Assembly: GCA_019914945.1 (NCBI GenBank)
Contig: CM034105.1
Coordinates: 8,804,001 to 8,868,000 of the forward strand
DNA length: 64,000 bases
Direction of reading: 5' to 3'
DNA from: Typha latifolia
Taxonomy: Eukaryota; Streptophyta; Magnoliopsida; Poales; Typhaceae
Below the pieces are notes generated by a model. That model had not been told where the DNA came from, did not search any database, and was given only the letters and a program-made list of their open reading frames with translations. Positions 47,892 to 59,972 of the stretch are shown here, piece after piece. Both the position numbers and the translations under genes were made by a program. How positions within the stretch are numbered: position 1 is the first letter of the stretch; the number at the start of each line of letters is the position of its first letter.

Positions 47892-49560
47892 CTGTAACAC
47901 CTCAAAAAGAGACCGATTTCCTTCTATCCCTGCCACCCTCCCCTCGCATAGCCCCTCTGCATCATGCCACCGGCATAGTGTCAGAACTATGCCGGCATGG
48001 CATGAAGCATGCACTAGCTTTTTGGCCCGGGCATCGCATGCTACCACCTCCTCTATTTCCCTTCTTCTCCCATATCCTCCTCTTCGACCATTCTAACACT
48101 TTTGAGCTCTCTCCTCTGTTCCATTGCCGGTTGTGGCCGGATTCTGGCAACTCCCCCTCCCATCATCTTGATCATCGATTTTCCTCCAATCATCAAGGAC
48201 CCATTTCAGACCGTCATCAGTTAGGAGCTTCTTCATAATAGCGAAATTAGGGATTCCAAACAAGTGGACTATCTTCCATTGCTCTATTAATTTATATGAT
48301 GTGCTAGATTGTGCTAGAACACTTCACATATGACATGGTCGAATGAGATTATATAGCTGCACATATTGATTCAGCATGATAGTTGACGTGATTGTGTTTA
48401 CCATGATTTATTTATATTTCTATTAGTATGTTCATGTACAATAATACATGTTATTCCATGATAATGATATTTTCTATTATACTTATTGATTGGTATATCA
48501 ATATTGTTATTATATTATAACATCTTACTAGCATACATGCACTACTATGAGTGGTGTGACCTCTACGTCTTGACATTATTTGACACCTCCCCAACTAGGG
48601 TAAGGGGCGAGGGTATTATATTATTAGTAGGCTCTACACTTGAGGTCCAAGTCTGTGGATCTCAGACAATCAAGCACATCATTCGTCGAGCTAAAATGAG
48701 TGATTCTACTATCAGTTGACGAGAGTCACCCTTTGGAATATTTAAGTTGGAAATCAAATGGTCGAATGATGTATAGTGATAACCCATTGGTGAGGGTATC
48801 CTTGAGCGGGGTAGCTCATGATTTCCGCTTTATGCAATGATCCTACAGTGGTGGTGATGACAGAGATGGGGATATAGGCTGACAACTGAAGTCCTTATTC
48901 TACGGTGGTGAACGATCAGTTTGTTGTTTACTAGGTGATAGGCATGTGATTCTACCGCCAGAGTCAACACTCTTCTGGGTGTTTATATCGACGAGTTGTG
49001 AATTGTGATAGTCGATGGGCCTAGTGTCTGGTGTGATATGTCATGGTCGGGGTGAAAATAGTTTACATTTATTTGCACATCTTATAATTATAATAGTGAT
49101 TAGTTATTTATATATTCATGCACTTATCATATTAGGTGTACTCATATACATTTTATTTTGCTAGTGATAGTGTCACTTGTTGAGTGTTAGGATCATTCAT
49201 ATTTGATATATGTTGCAAATTGATTATCGCCGGGATGAGAATTTTTGTAGTATATTAGTAAAGCGCTCTCTTTTAATTCTTATAGTGTATTAGTATGGTA
49301 AATGGCATGTTCTTTCCCCATTATTATCTCTTATTTTTTCAACATGTACTCTGGCATTGCGAGACTCTACCCGCTTTCAATACTATTTACAGATTTGTTG
49401 CGGCCTATGGATTCTTTTTTAATTTCTACTATTTTGGTCTTATTCGATGATGATTGTATGTCGCTAGTCCTTCCGACCTCCACGTGAATTTCACATGAGG
49501 GCAACCTCATACAAGAAGCACATCGTAGGTTTGGGATGATTCAACATAGTCTTATAGCTC
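47892..49560 (+). mobile_element. LTR of gypsy element A (degraded)
   Basis: Begins TGTAACACCTC, like the LTR starts at 51419 and 53618, and has a CT-rich leader. It shares the landmark around 'aggctctacacttgaggtc' near 48630 with the LTR of element B ('ggcctacacctgaggtc' near 58579). It is followed by gag-like sequence. The 3' end is approximate. Confidence 0.55.
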
Positions 49561-49589
49561 AATTACTAAAATTCTTGCATTGTCATTAC

Positions 49590-51418
49590 TTAAGCACTAA
49601 CTCCTAGGTGGATAACTTAGGATTTTGTCTTCCGCTAGTGAAGATGTAGCCTCGTCGTGTTGTCATGCTACTGCCTCGGAGGGAGTGTCGGCCCCTGCGG
49701 AAAAGGTCCCATTGTCAACATCCTTATGAGTGGCATAGAGGCATTTGTGCAACTAGTGTAGCAGTAGGAACGACTCATTGAAAAGGTTCTCTGTGTTCCT
49801 GCAGCTTCAGCATGCCCTAAGGAGTAAGAAAGCACCTAGTGCTCCTGTATGTAACCCCCCGGCCCCCTTCAATGGCACCATCGACCCTATGGAAGCTAGC
49901 AAATGGATAGTCAATGTCAAGAAGATCTTGGAGACCCTAGATTGTCCTAAGTGCTAGCATGTTACTTTCACCATCTTCCTATACCGAGTGAGGCCGAACA
50001 ATGGTGGCAAGCTACAAGGAGATTGATACGGATGACACGAGGGTCCGAGACCATCACTTGGACTTTGTTTTTGACCAGAAGTATTTGACCAAGGTAATGA
50101 GAAACAAGCTCTAAACTGATTTCTCTTGGTTAGAGCAATGAGACATGACCGTGGCTTAGTAACCTTCAGCGCCCTTTCTATTTTGCCTAGTACATGGTTC
50201 CTAATGACGCTACTAGGATGGAGCTCTTTCACTAGGGATTAGGACTTTCGATTATGAAGGAGCTAACTATTTTAGGCCCGCTTTCCTATGCGATGACCAT
50301 TGATAGAGCTTTACATGCTAAGGCGTACCTTTTGGAGCAGAGGGCGCGAAACTAGGAGTGGGAAAGATCGAGTCATTGACAAGGTTGAGGGAGGAACGCC
50401 AACCGTTCGGAATTGAGATCGAGCTCGAGCGCCCCTCCTTTCTATTGAGGCCACCTTATCACCCATACTATCACGAATCGACTTATCCAATTCGTAGCAG
50501 TTATAGACAGATTTAAGGATGGAATTTTTGAGACAGATTACGTCAAATCTAACTGTTCGATCGACCTAAAGTTTGGATATTTGTTGCTCTGGAGGAAAGC
50601 TTTCCAACGGATCCAAGATCTCAAAATTTGGCCGGTTAGATCTTGAAATATCAACCAAACAGTAGCCAAAGGTAGGATATTTTCTACGCTACTCGAGAGG
50701 AAGAGGAGATTAAGGAGAGGAGGTTAGAAGCTGGTCGAAAACCTTGCCAACGAAAGAATGTGGCTCGGTTGGTGAAAAAGGTGGTGGGAGAAGTTATAGC
50801 CAGCCATAGTTGGGAATCATCGAGAGCCAACTCACTAGAATGCCATGGCATCCCATAAGGTAACAATAGGTATTACGACCTTGTTCTCTCGACTTGCTAA
50901 AATTTTATTTGGTCTAGGGGTTATGCACTCCTTTTTTCTTATTCCTTCATGTCTCATGCTAGTTGTTCAGTTGAGTTTCTTGATAAGCCCCTCTTGATAT
51001 CTACACCTATAGAAGATGACTAAAATAAACCGTCTTTCATTCTTGCATTATTGACTTTGGTGGATAGAATTCTATAGTGGGCGTCCTACTAAGATGCGCA
51101 GGATTTTGATGTTATCATAGAAATGGACTGGCTAGCATCCAATCATGCTAGAATTGACTGTTTCCAAAAAGAGGTGGTATTGTAGTTTAGTGAAGAAGTG
51201 GAATTCCGGATTTGCAAGACTCGTTCGGGCCAGGTCTTAGATCTTTTAAACATTTCAAAACCAACATTTAGTGCAAGGAGATTATACTGGTCTCCTGGCA
51301 AATGTGGAACCTGAGCTGCTTTACTACTTGGCACCGACAATGATGGCAGAGCTTAGGAAGTAAATTGAGGATCTACTAGTCAAAGGCTTCATTTGCTCTA
51401 ATATGTTCTCTTGGGGTG
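49590..51418 (+). pseudogene. Gypsy element A: gag, protease and start of reverse transcriptase (degraded)
   Basis: Pieces in order: a gag-type stretch PPAPFNGTIDPMEASKWI (about 49857-49910); a protease tail DFDVIIEMDWLASNHARIDC (about 51101-51160); and the start of reverse transcriptase, EDLLVKGFICSN (about 51369-51404). Frame shifts and many stops separate them. The coding sequence stops dead at 51418 where an LTR (C) begins. The continuation of the polymerase was not found on the other side. Confidence 0.75.
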
Positions 51419-53617
51419 TGTAACATCTCGTACTAAAAAAAAATTGGCGTACACACGTGATAGACACGTGCACTGAATGCCCACATGTGTGCCACTTACC
51501 CACATTCTTGCCCTCCCTCTCTTCTTCTCTTTTCTCCATTTTCTCTCTCATAACCCACATGTGTGCCACTTTCTCACATAGGCCTTCCCCGTCGTCGCCA
51601 GCCACCCTAGGCATTCACCCATGCATCATGCACACTTCCCTCGACCTCCGCATCCTTTTAGCATAGTTTTCCCGCCGGTCTCCCTGGTGGCTTGCTAGTC
51701 CGCTCCCCTCGTTACCGTTGTGCTTCTTCCCACTGAGAGGAACTTGTGCTTCACCTCCGGTCGCCTTTTATCTTTTTCCTCGAGTAGGAGAGAGATAGGA
51801 CGGGTGTGTGTTGGTTGGGTACCAACGGTCATGTTTATCGCAGCCACACCTCTTCACCTCAGCATACTTTGGGAGAGGAAGGAAGGGGGAATTAATTCAA
51901 TTGGCGGTGCAACCCGCCCAACTCGAGATTGGGTTGAATGCAGCTCAACCCAAGTGGTGGTTTGAACTGTAACCCAGCCTATATATGTGGTGGGTTGGGC
52001 TATAACCCAGCCTATGACCGTGGCGCAATTGGAGTTAATTAACTTAGAAGCGATGTTAGGCAAGTAAAACCTCTGTAGTCTAGGAGTAGTGTAATGTTGA
52101 AATGGTAGTTTACTTTATGATCTCATCGTATTCATATCATGTACATACATATATTTATTTACCAGCTATTATGATTACGTTATTTTACTGCTTCATAATT
52201 ATGTATGAATCATTAGATGCATTCATAGGTATGATAACTTTGATGCACATGTCGTATGATTTATAATAATGACCACTGTACCAGTGATGGCCGTGCCACC
52301 ATCGGCACACTTCAACACGCCCCCCTCGTGCTAGTGACACACCCCTCGTGCTAGTGGCACACATTTATAATATTTTTAATAATTTTTTTAGGATATTTAA
52401 AGATGTTTTTGGGTGTATGTCAATCTTTGATTTTTTTGTCTAAATATATGTATTAAAAATTTGAAATCTACATTACAATGTTTTATCTTTAGATTATTTT
52501 TGTAAATAACCTATTTTATTAAAGATAAAATAACAGTTGAATATAAATATTATTTAACACATAATATGATTGAATACATTCATTAAAATTAATATTAATG
52601 ATTAAACACTCTATAATATGATTGAATACTCCATAATATAATTGATCATTCAATAATTGATAATAAGGTGTTGGGGATATGGAGTATAATAAGGGTGTTG
52701 TGGCTCTGGAGGGTGTGATTGATATAATAGTAATGATGATGAACTCATATCATCCTGTGGGTGCACCTCTCCTGATGTCCTACTACCTATAGACTCAAGT
52801 CCTTCCCCCATCTAACTGTAATTATATTGAGCTTGAGATAGTTCCTTTCCTTTCTTCTGTCTCTGTTAAATTCGGCTTTGTGGTTGTCTAGGTTTGGCAA
52901 ATGAGTTGTCATTCCAATTTAAAAAAATGACAAATAAATTGTCATTTCAAAAATGACAAATGACAAGTTAATTGATGGAAATAAGAAGTTAAAAAACTTG
53001 GTTCTACATGTCATATTATGTTTGTTAAAAAAATAAGTAAAGATTGATGGAAATAGAAATTTTTTTGAAAAAATTCTCTACATTGGCAAATGACCGGCAT
53101 GAGGCTGTGCCGGATGACACATGGCTGACCTATTTTCACATATTTTCACATATCACCATATAGTTAAGTCTCATCTCGACAGTGCTTATTACTCGCTGAC
53201 CTAGAGTCAGGGAGCAAAGTATATATATATTACTTATATTTATATTTACCAATGCCTAAGGTTGTGAGGTCAAGAGAGGACTCTTCAACACCGCGTGCAC
53301 CGGGTTTGAGTAGGTGTAACACTGCTGACTGCAGAGACTAAACATTAGGTGTCTGAAATTATGATTGGAAGGTAGAGGTCGTAAACCTAGCAGTACCCGA
53401 TGACGGAGTGTTAGAGCATCTATGAGCTGTGTTTATTTGATTCAGCTGTGTGCGATGATTCTACTACAAGTAACTGTGCGATGATTTACTAGAGCAATAA
53501 TGAGGATGGAGATGAGATATGAGCTTGACTTAGGTCCTTAGTCTGATGGCCACAAACAACCGATTATATACAGCATCGTTAGACATATATGAGCTATATT
53601 ACTACTAGATGTCTATC
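51419..53617 (+). mobile_element. LTR C, left part
   Basis: Begins TGTAACATCTCG inside the polymerase of element A. Its last 450 bp (53160-53617) align with 58500-58890 of element B's 3' LTR, so it is the same superfamily. It is cut at 53617 by element B and resumes at 59657, as the 5-bp duplication ctatc and the continued LTR similarity show. A family E element lies inside at about 52287-53125. Confidence 0.65.
52287..53125. mobile_element. 'GGCACG' element (family E), copy 3
   Basis: Starts GATGGCCGTGCCACC. The interior is the reverse complement of copy 2, including the stretch 'catcctgtgggtgcacctct' near 52752 opposite 'gaggtgcacccacaggatg' near 40535. The right end, near 'gtgccggatgacacatggc', is approximate. 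It is nested in LTR C. Confidence 0.5.
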
Positions 53618-54085
53618 TGTAACACCCCAATTTAAAAAAGAAAAAAAAACCTAATGCACGCACCATCCTTCCCCCCGTCCTCTCTTCTCCTTTCTTCTTC
53701 CTCTTCCCTTGCCGTGCACGCCACCCTCCCCACCTCCATTAATCCTCTTCTTCCCCTCACTGCAGCCATCCCAACCCCCATTTTCCCCTCCACCTCGCTA
53801 CCTCTCTCCCTCTCCTCTCTCGCGGGTTGCCGACGCCAGAGCAAACGAGCCTACCTTACAACCCTCTCGGTAAGCCCTCCTACCCCTTCTACCCCTCCCC
53901 CGCCATTAATTTCAGTAGATAACCTCCCTCCTCCCCTCTTTCTTTTCCTTCCCTTTATCTTGCCCGTCGGCCTCGTGCTGCACCGCCGGCCTCGTAGCTG
54001 CGCCGCTGGCCTCGTGCCTGTACCGCCGGCCTCGGGGCTGCGCCCACTAATCCAACCTTGGTGGGTTGTGGTTGGGCACCCAGCC
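53618..54085 (+). repeat. Element B 5' LTR remnant
   Basis: Aligns with the first part of the 3' LTR (57174 onward), including the CT-rich leader 'cgtcctctcttctcc' and 'ctaatccaaccttggtgggt', with small indels. It then joins the reverse-transcriptase coding sequence directly. The open frames here are low complexity. Confidence 0.8.
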
Positions 54086-54089
54086 CTTT

Positions 54090-57000
54090 CTTGGATCGGT
54101 TCGTAGTGGTCTTCATTGATGATATCTTGATTTACTCGGCCTCAGAACAGGAGCATGAAGAGCATCTTCGGCTGGTACTATAGGTGCTAAGGAGAGAAAA
54201 TTTTTTGCTAAATTCTCTAAGTGTGAATTTTGGCTGGAGGAAGTGGTGTTCCTTGGGCATGTGGTCTCGGAAGAGGGCATACGGGTTGATCAATCCAAGA
54301 TCACCGCTGTACTCAATTGGAGGCAACTGAGTACAGTTTTAGAGGTCCGTAGTTTCCTGGGATTGGCCATGTACTACCCAAGGTTCCAAGTATCGGAATC
54401 GGGATCGGGATCGGCCATTTGAAAAAACGATACGTATCGGCGGTATCGACAGTATCGGCCGTTCGGATCGAACTGTATTTTAAAATAATTTTTAAAATAC
54501 AATTTTTTTTTTAATTTTTTAGAAAAATAATAATAAGATATAAATATAAATTATTCATATATAAAGTCTAAAAACTAAAAAATAAATATAATTTTCTCAA
54601 TTTCTATTTCTCCCATTTTCTACCACTCACTCTCTCTCTCCCACACAAATTAAAAAAAATTCTTACCTCCTCTCCACTAATTCTCTTTTTTATCAAACTC
54701 TCTCCCACTAACTCTCTCTTATCAAACTCTCTCTAATTAACTCTCTCTCCTACTAACTCTCTCCCTTAAAAACTCTTCCTCTCCCTTACCGACTACCACC
54801 TCTTTAACATAGTTTTTGTTTTCTCTCCATGTCTCTCTCTCTCCTCTTCCCTCTCCCTCTTACTGCTGCAACCCACAAACTCTATCTCTTTCTCCCTCTC
54901 TTTCACTCTCTTACTCCATCTTTTTCTCTCCCTCATTCTCTCTCTTTCACTCTCTCTTGCTCCATCTCTCTCTTTCCCTCTCTTTCTTCCTCCGTCTCTT
55001 TCTCTCTCTCTTACCCATGCTCGTCTCGGGCGGGATCGGCCGATACGGCCAATCCCGACCCAAAACGAATCGGGTATCGGCCGATCCGGCCGATACTCGA
55101 CCGAAACCAATCAATAGATTGGTTTCAGCCAGGCCGACCCCGATCCGTTTCGGCCGATCCCGAGTGGGATCGGCCGAAACTAGGAACCATGGTACTACCG
55201 ACATTTTGTGAAAGGATTTTCAAAAATTGCCAATCCCCTTACTAGGCTGACCCGAAAGGATCAGTGTTTTGTATAGACAGCTAATTGTGAGGAAAGCTTC
55301 CAAGAGCTCAATAGGAGACTTACATCTGCACCCATCCTTATAGTTCCTCATAGTGGAGGGGGCTACCAGGTCTACTGTGATGCTTCATACTCGGGCTTGG
55401 GCTGTGTTCTAATGCAGGAGGGCGGAGTTGTCGCTTATGCATCCAGGCAGCTCAAGAACCATGAACGAAACTACCCTACCCACGACTTGGAGCTTGCAGC
55501 AGTAGTGTTCGCTTTGAAGATTTAGAGGCATTATCTCTACGGGGAGAAGTGCGAGATTTTCACTGACCACAAGAGTTTGAAGTACCTATTCACCTAGAGG
55601 GAGTTGAACATGAGACAGCGCATGTGGCTTGAGCTAGTGAATGATTATGACTGCACTATTAACTACCACCCTAGGAAGGCAAATGTGGTGGCTGATGCCT
55701 TGAGTAGGAAGTCGATGGGAAATTTGGCTAGTTTGATTACTCAGCAGTAGGACATCTTGCGAGATCTGCAAAAGATGGACATGCACATCATAGCCAAAGA
55801 TGTGGGTGCTGGACTGCTGGCCCAGTTAACTGTGAGGCCGACTCTAGCGGAGAGGATCAGAGTTGCACAGGCAGAAGACCCACATTTACTGCAAGTTCTC
55901 CGGCAAGTTCGAGACTCAAGTAAAAAGGGTTTTTGCCTTGATGGATTGGGAACCCTGAAGTTTGGAGATAGATTCTGTGTACCTGACGTGGGCGAACTCC
56001 GTTGGGAGATTTTGGAGGAAGCTCACCAGACCTCTTACAGTGTGTGGGAGACGAAGATATACCATGATGTTCGTAAATACTTCTGGTGGCCGGGACTGAA
56101 GAAAAGCATTGCTGAATTTGTAGCTCAATGCTTGATTTGTCGGTAGGTCAAGATTGAACATCAGAGGCCTGCTGGGACCCTCAGGCCCTTACCCATTCCG
56201 GAGTGGAAATGGGAGCATATCACTATGGACTTTGTAGTGGGTCTGCCGAAGACCTTGAAGAAAAAGGACTCTATCTAGATGATTGTGGATCGATTGACCA
56301 AGTCAGCTCACTTCCTTCCAGTCAGTACCACTGACTCTATGGATCATCGAGCCACTTTATTCCGGGATGAGATCTTTGCCTGCCATGAGGCACCAGTTTC
56401 TATAACTTCTGACCGTGACCCCAGGTTCACCTTTAGGCTGTGGCATCATTTTGCTAAGTCACTGGGTACCAAATTGCAATTCAGCACTGCCTATCATCCT
56501 CGGACTGACGGTTAGTCAGAGCGGACGATCCAGACTTTAGAGAACATGTTATGTGCTTCACTTGCAGAGAAATGTCGAACACCTGTCAGTTGGGACGAAG
56601 TGGGGGAACGGAAGATAGAGAGCTCAGAGCTGATCCAGGAGACCGTGGATAAGGTGCGGAAGCTACAGGAACATTTGTAGGTTGCCCAAAGTCGACAGAA
56701 GAGCTATGCCGACCGTCGACGTTGAGATCTGGAGTTTCAGGTCGGGGACAAAGTCTTCCTCAAGGTCTCACCGTGGAAACGGGTAGTTTGGTTTGGGAAG
56801 AAGGGCAAGTTAAGCCCTCAATATATTGGCCCTTATGAGATCTTGGCACGGATAGGACCGGTTGCTTACCGGGTGGATTTGCCATCGGAGCTGTCTCAAT
56901 TCATAATGTGTTCCATGTGTCGGTGTTGAGAAGGTATTTGTATGGCCCGTCACATGTTTTGTCCTATGAGGAGCAACCAGTGCAGATCATTGACAGATGT

Positions 57001-57170
57001 GTGAAAACGCTCCGAAGAAGAATCGTACCTTTGGTCAAGGTTCTTTCGCGGCACCATGGAGTAGAGGAAGCTACATGAGAGCCTGAGGAGGAAATTCAGT
57101 CTACTTACCCTCATTTATTTACCGACTCAGGTGCGTAATTTTGCAGACAAAATTTATTGTTGTTGGGGAT
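54090..57170 (+). pseudogene. Element B pol: reverse transcriptase end, RNase H, integrase
   Basis: Reads [20 protein letters not shown] (about 54093-54152, the YxDD-type catalytic box), then [20 protein letters not shown], a hAT insertion, then RNase H ([15 protein letters not shown] about 55371; YHPRKANVVADALSRK about 55661), a zinc-binding integrase N-terminus ending CLICR, and the integrase core (MIVDRLTKSAHFLPVS about 56279; ITSDRDPRFT). One frame is essentially kept from RNase H to integrase, but about ten stops, nearly all TAG, interrupt it, with frame slips near 54200 and 56890. It is not functional. Confidence 0.85.
54379..55191. mobile_element. hAT-like non-autonomous element (copy 1) inside reverse transcriptase of B
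   Basis: An exact 8-bp target duplication gtactacc flanks it (54371-54378, 55192-55199). Ends are CAAGGTTCC and GGAACCATG, a 9-bp inverted repeat with one mismatch. Removing it reconnects the polymerase motif LGLAMYY to RHFVKGFSK. Subterminal regions are packed with CGATAC/CGGCCGAT words; the middle is CT-rich microsatellite DNA, which explains the open frames at 54793-55245. No transposase. Confidence 0.88.
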
Positions 57171-57173
57171 AGT

Positions 57174-59656
57174 TGTAAAACCCAATTTAAAAAATAAATA
57201 AAAAAAAACCTGACGCATGCGCCGAGCATGTGCGTCAGACCCTGCCATCTTTCCCCCTGTCCTCTCTTCTCCTTTCTTCTTCTTCCTCTTCCCTTGCCGT
57301 GCACGCCACCCTCCCTAGCTCCATTAATCCTCTTCTTCCCCTCACCGCAGCCATCCCAACCCCCATTTCCCTCTCCACCTCACTACCTTTCTCCCTCTCC
57401 TCTCTCGCGGGTTGCCGACGCCGGAGCCAACAAGCCTACCTTACAACCCCCTCGATAAGCCCTCCTACCCCCCCTCCCCCCTCCGCCATTAATTTCAAAG
57501 ATAACCTCCCTCCTCCCCTCTTTCTTTTCCTGCCCTTTTTCTTGCCTGTCGGCCTCGTGCTGCGCACGCCAGCCTCGAGGCTATGCCACCGGCACCGCGG
57601 CCGCGTGGGCTTTCCCTCTCCCCGTTTGTCTCCCTCCCTCGAAGGAAATGGGGGGAGATAGGTGTTGGTGGGGGCTGCGGTCAGACCGCAGTCCACTAAC
57701 CCAAATGTTGGGTGGGCTGCAGACTGCAGCCCACTAATCCAACCTTGGTGGGCTGTGGTTGGGCCCCCAACCCACCTTAGCCCACCAAGGCCCCTCTTGC
57801 CTATTGGGTTAGGCTTGAGCCTAACCCAATAGCCCCCAACCTAGCCCATTTGGGGCCATTTGGACCCTATAACCCTGTTTATCTATTTCGACCTGATTTA
57901 TTAGCCTAACCACTCCTCTAAGGATAAATTATTAGCACTTAATTAGTGTGAATTTTAGGATGACATAGAACTCACCCTAGGGGACCCTTGACTCATGTAT
58001 ATGCCTAAACATAAATTCTCTAATAAGATAATTAATTCTATTAGTTCGCTAATCTTACGTATGGCTTTACTTGCGTGAATTAATAGTATTGACACCGTGT
58101 GAGGAGGATTTTGGGATTCCGAATGAGCCGGCTAGTTGAGGAGATTTAGTGTATTGTGGAGACCCCCCCAAGCGAGTAAAGTTGATACAAGTCTAGAATA
58201 ATGTAGTTACAGTTATTATACCTATCATGACACTGTAGGAAATGTTGGTATTAATCCATGCATCTAGTGTACCATGATATATCTTGACATGTGCAGTTAT
58301 TGATAATTTACTCATCATGATATTATGAGAATGCTAATGTTAGCATAGGCATTAGTGTAACAATGCTCTATATGTATCTTGTATGATATACCCTTGCATA
58401 AATATATGTTGTGAATATAGAATGTAACGATCATGATGACTATGGCATGCCTTATACACTCATAGACACTGCACCACTTTCACCTATCATTAATAGTCGG
58501 GTTCTGACTAGGCAGTGCTCTTACTCACTCAGCCTAGGGTTAAGGGTAGAGTGTATCTTATATGACTATACTATTAACGGCCTACACCTGAGGTCGGGAG
58601 CCTGTGTGGCATTTAGGTAATTATACTGCATAGTCTGGACTAGATTATGATGATAGAAGAACATAATTGTGAGGCAGGGATATATCTCTAGCGGTACCCG
58701 ACGATGCAAGGTTAGGCGTCTATTGATGAGTCGAGGGCTCCCGATTCTCCCGCTGAGAGCGGTGATGATTTAGAGAGTGAGATATGGGCTTACGACCGGA
58801 ATCCTTAGTCTGATGGCTACAGACAACCGGTCACATATAGTGTCGCTATGCATGTGTAGGTAGCATTACCACTAGATGTGTATATATCTCTCCTCGATGT
58901 ATGAGATGATGGATGGTTATATGATGGATGATTTTTTTAGAGTATTTTACCCTGTGTGGTAAATAGCTCGGTGAGCTATGATAAATATAATTAATGCATC
59001 GATGGGCATGAAATGACTAAACTACTCTTTTATTGCTGTGCATAACATGTAAACACTATGAGATTTGTATGAATAAAAGATTGTAGTAAGCTTTATATCT
59101 GTGTGGACTTATCCTAATACGTTTAGGAATTGGTATGTTCTAGGATAGTGACGTGTAGTCCTTATTGATTGCATTGATTTAGTAACTCATGGTAAGTCAT
59201 TTAAACAAACGTATTGTTATTTCTAACTATAGGCATGCATTGGATATGCACCCGTGATTTTATTGTTATAGATTGTATGGATCTTACTCGCTGGGCTGTG
59301 AGCTCACCACCTCTTGGTGGCATTATTTCAGAGCTAAAGGACGCAGGTGCGGAAAGCGAGGAGTAGTTACCTTTTTTATTTCAGTTATGTCTATTAGTTG
59401 TATTGAGCCCCTGCGAGGGCATTATGATTGACAATGTATTTTGAGACTTTAGTGTTGTATTTTGGATGTGTATCTTGAAGGCTTGTTGTGGCCTGTGGAA
59501 CTTGTATCCGGACTCTTATGGTTGAGTTTATTTATGATATGAACTTGTGCTGTTGTGTGCTTTGTGAAATCCTATCACTGACAAATCATATGATGCACCG
59601 CATGGGGGGATTTACCCACGCGATTTACACATGTATTCGGAGGTATGGGTGTTTCA
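57174..59656 (+). repeat. Element B 3' LTR (2,483 bp)
   Basis: Starts TGTAAAACCC and ends GTTTCA. CT-rich leader at 57240-57440, then a GC-rich 'gggctgcag' region at 57700-57780. Further on is the 'ctcactcagcctagggttaa' block near 58533 and the 'gagctcaccacctcttggtgg' palindrome-like stretch near 59300. No genes; the open frames at 57119-57696 and 59488-59682 are LTR sequence. Confidence 0.85.
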
Positions 59657-59972
59657 CTATCCCTCCTCGATGTGTGAGATAATATGTCAGCATATATTTA
59701 TTATGTGATTAATAGCTCTGTGAGCCTATGTTATTATGCGATCGATAACTCTTTGAGCATATATGATAATTCATTGTTATGGCTGTGTGAGCTTGAGATA
59801 AAAGATTTAGTAGTTTGAATGATATATATCATGTGTTCTTTTATTAATACAAGTGAACGATAGATATGAACATGTTGTATGGATACATTATGTGAACAAT
59901 AGACATGACCATATTGGCATATATATATATACTATGTGGCTTGTTGAGCTTTATGCTCACTTCCTTTTGGAG
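59657..59972 (+). mobile_element. LTR C, right part
   Basis: After the duplicated ctatc the sequence 'cctcctcgatgtgtgaga' continues the LTR, matching 'tcctcgatgtatgaga' near 58893 of element B's LTR, and runs through 'ctgtgagc' words to 'gctttatgctcacttcctttt'. Similarity ends near 59972, so LTR C has lost its 3' end. Confidence 0.6.

Larger units (their letters stand above)
53618..59656 (+). mobile_element. Ty3/gypsy chromovirus-like retrotransposon B (internally deleted)
   Basis: Exact limits are given by the 5-bp target duplication ctatc (53613-53617 and 59657-59661) and by TG...CA ends (TGTAACACC...GTTTCA). Order: 5' LTR remnant 53618-about 54085, end of reverse transcriptase, RNase H, integrase, 3' LTR 57174-59656 (2,483 bp). 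The rest of the 5' LTR, primer-binding site, gag, protease and the front of reverse transcriptase are missing. A hAT-like element is inserted at 54379-55191. The terminal protein sequence (PLVKVL..HHGVEEAT) resembles the chromovirus integrase C-terminus. Confidence 0.85.

Noticed and set aside
54793..55245. Overlapping open frames of 85-138 codons
   Set aside because: All lie in the CT-rich middle and CGATAC-rich edge of the hAT-like element and are compositionally biased.
55757..56515. Integrase-like open frames as host genes
   Set aside because: They are segments of retrotransposon B between TAG stops, enclosed by its LTRs and target duplication.
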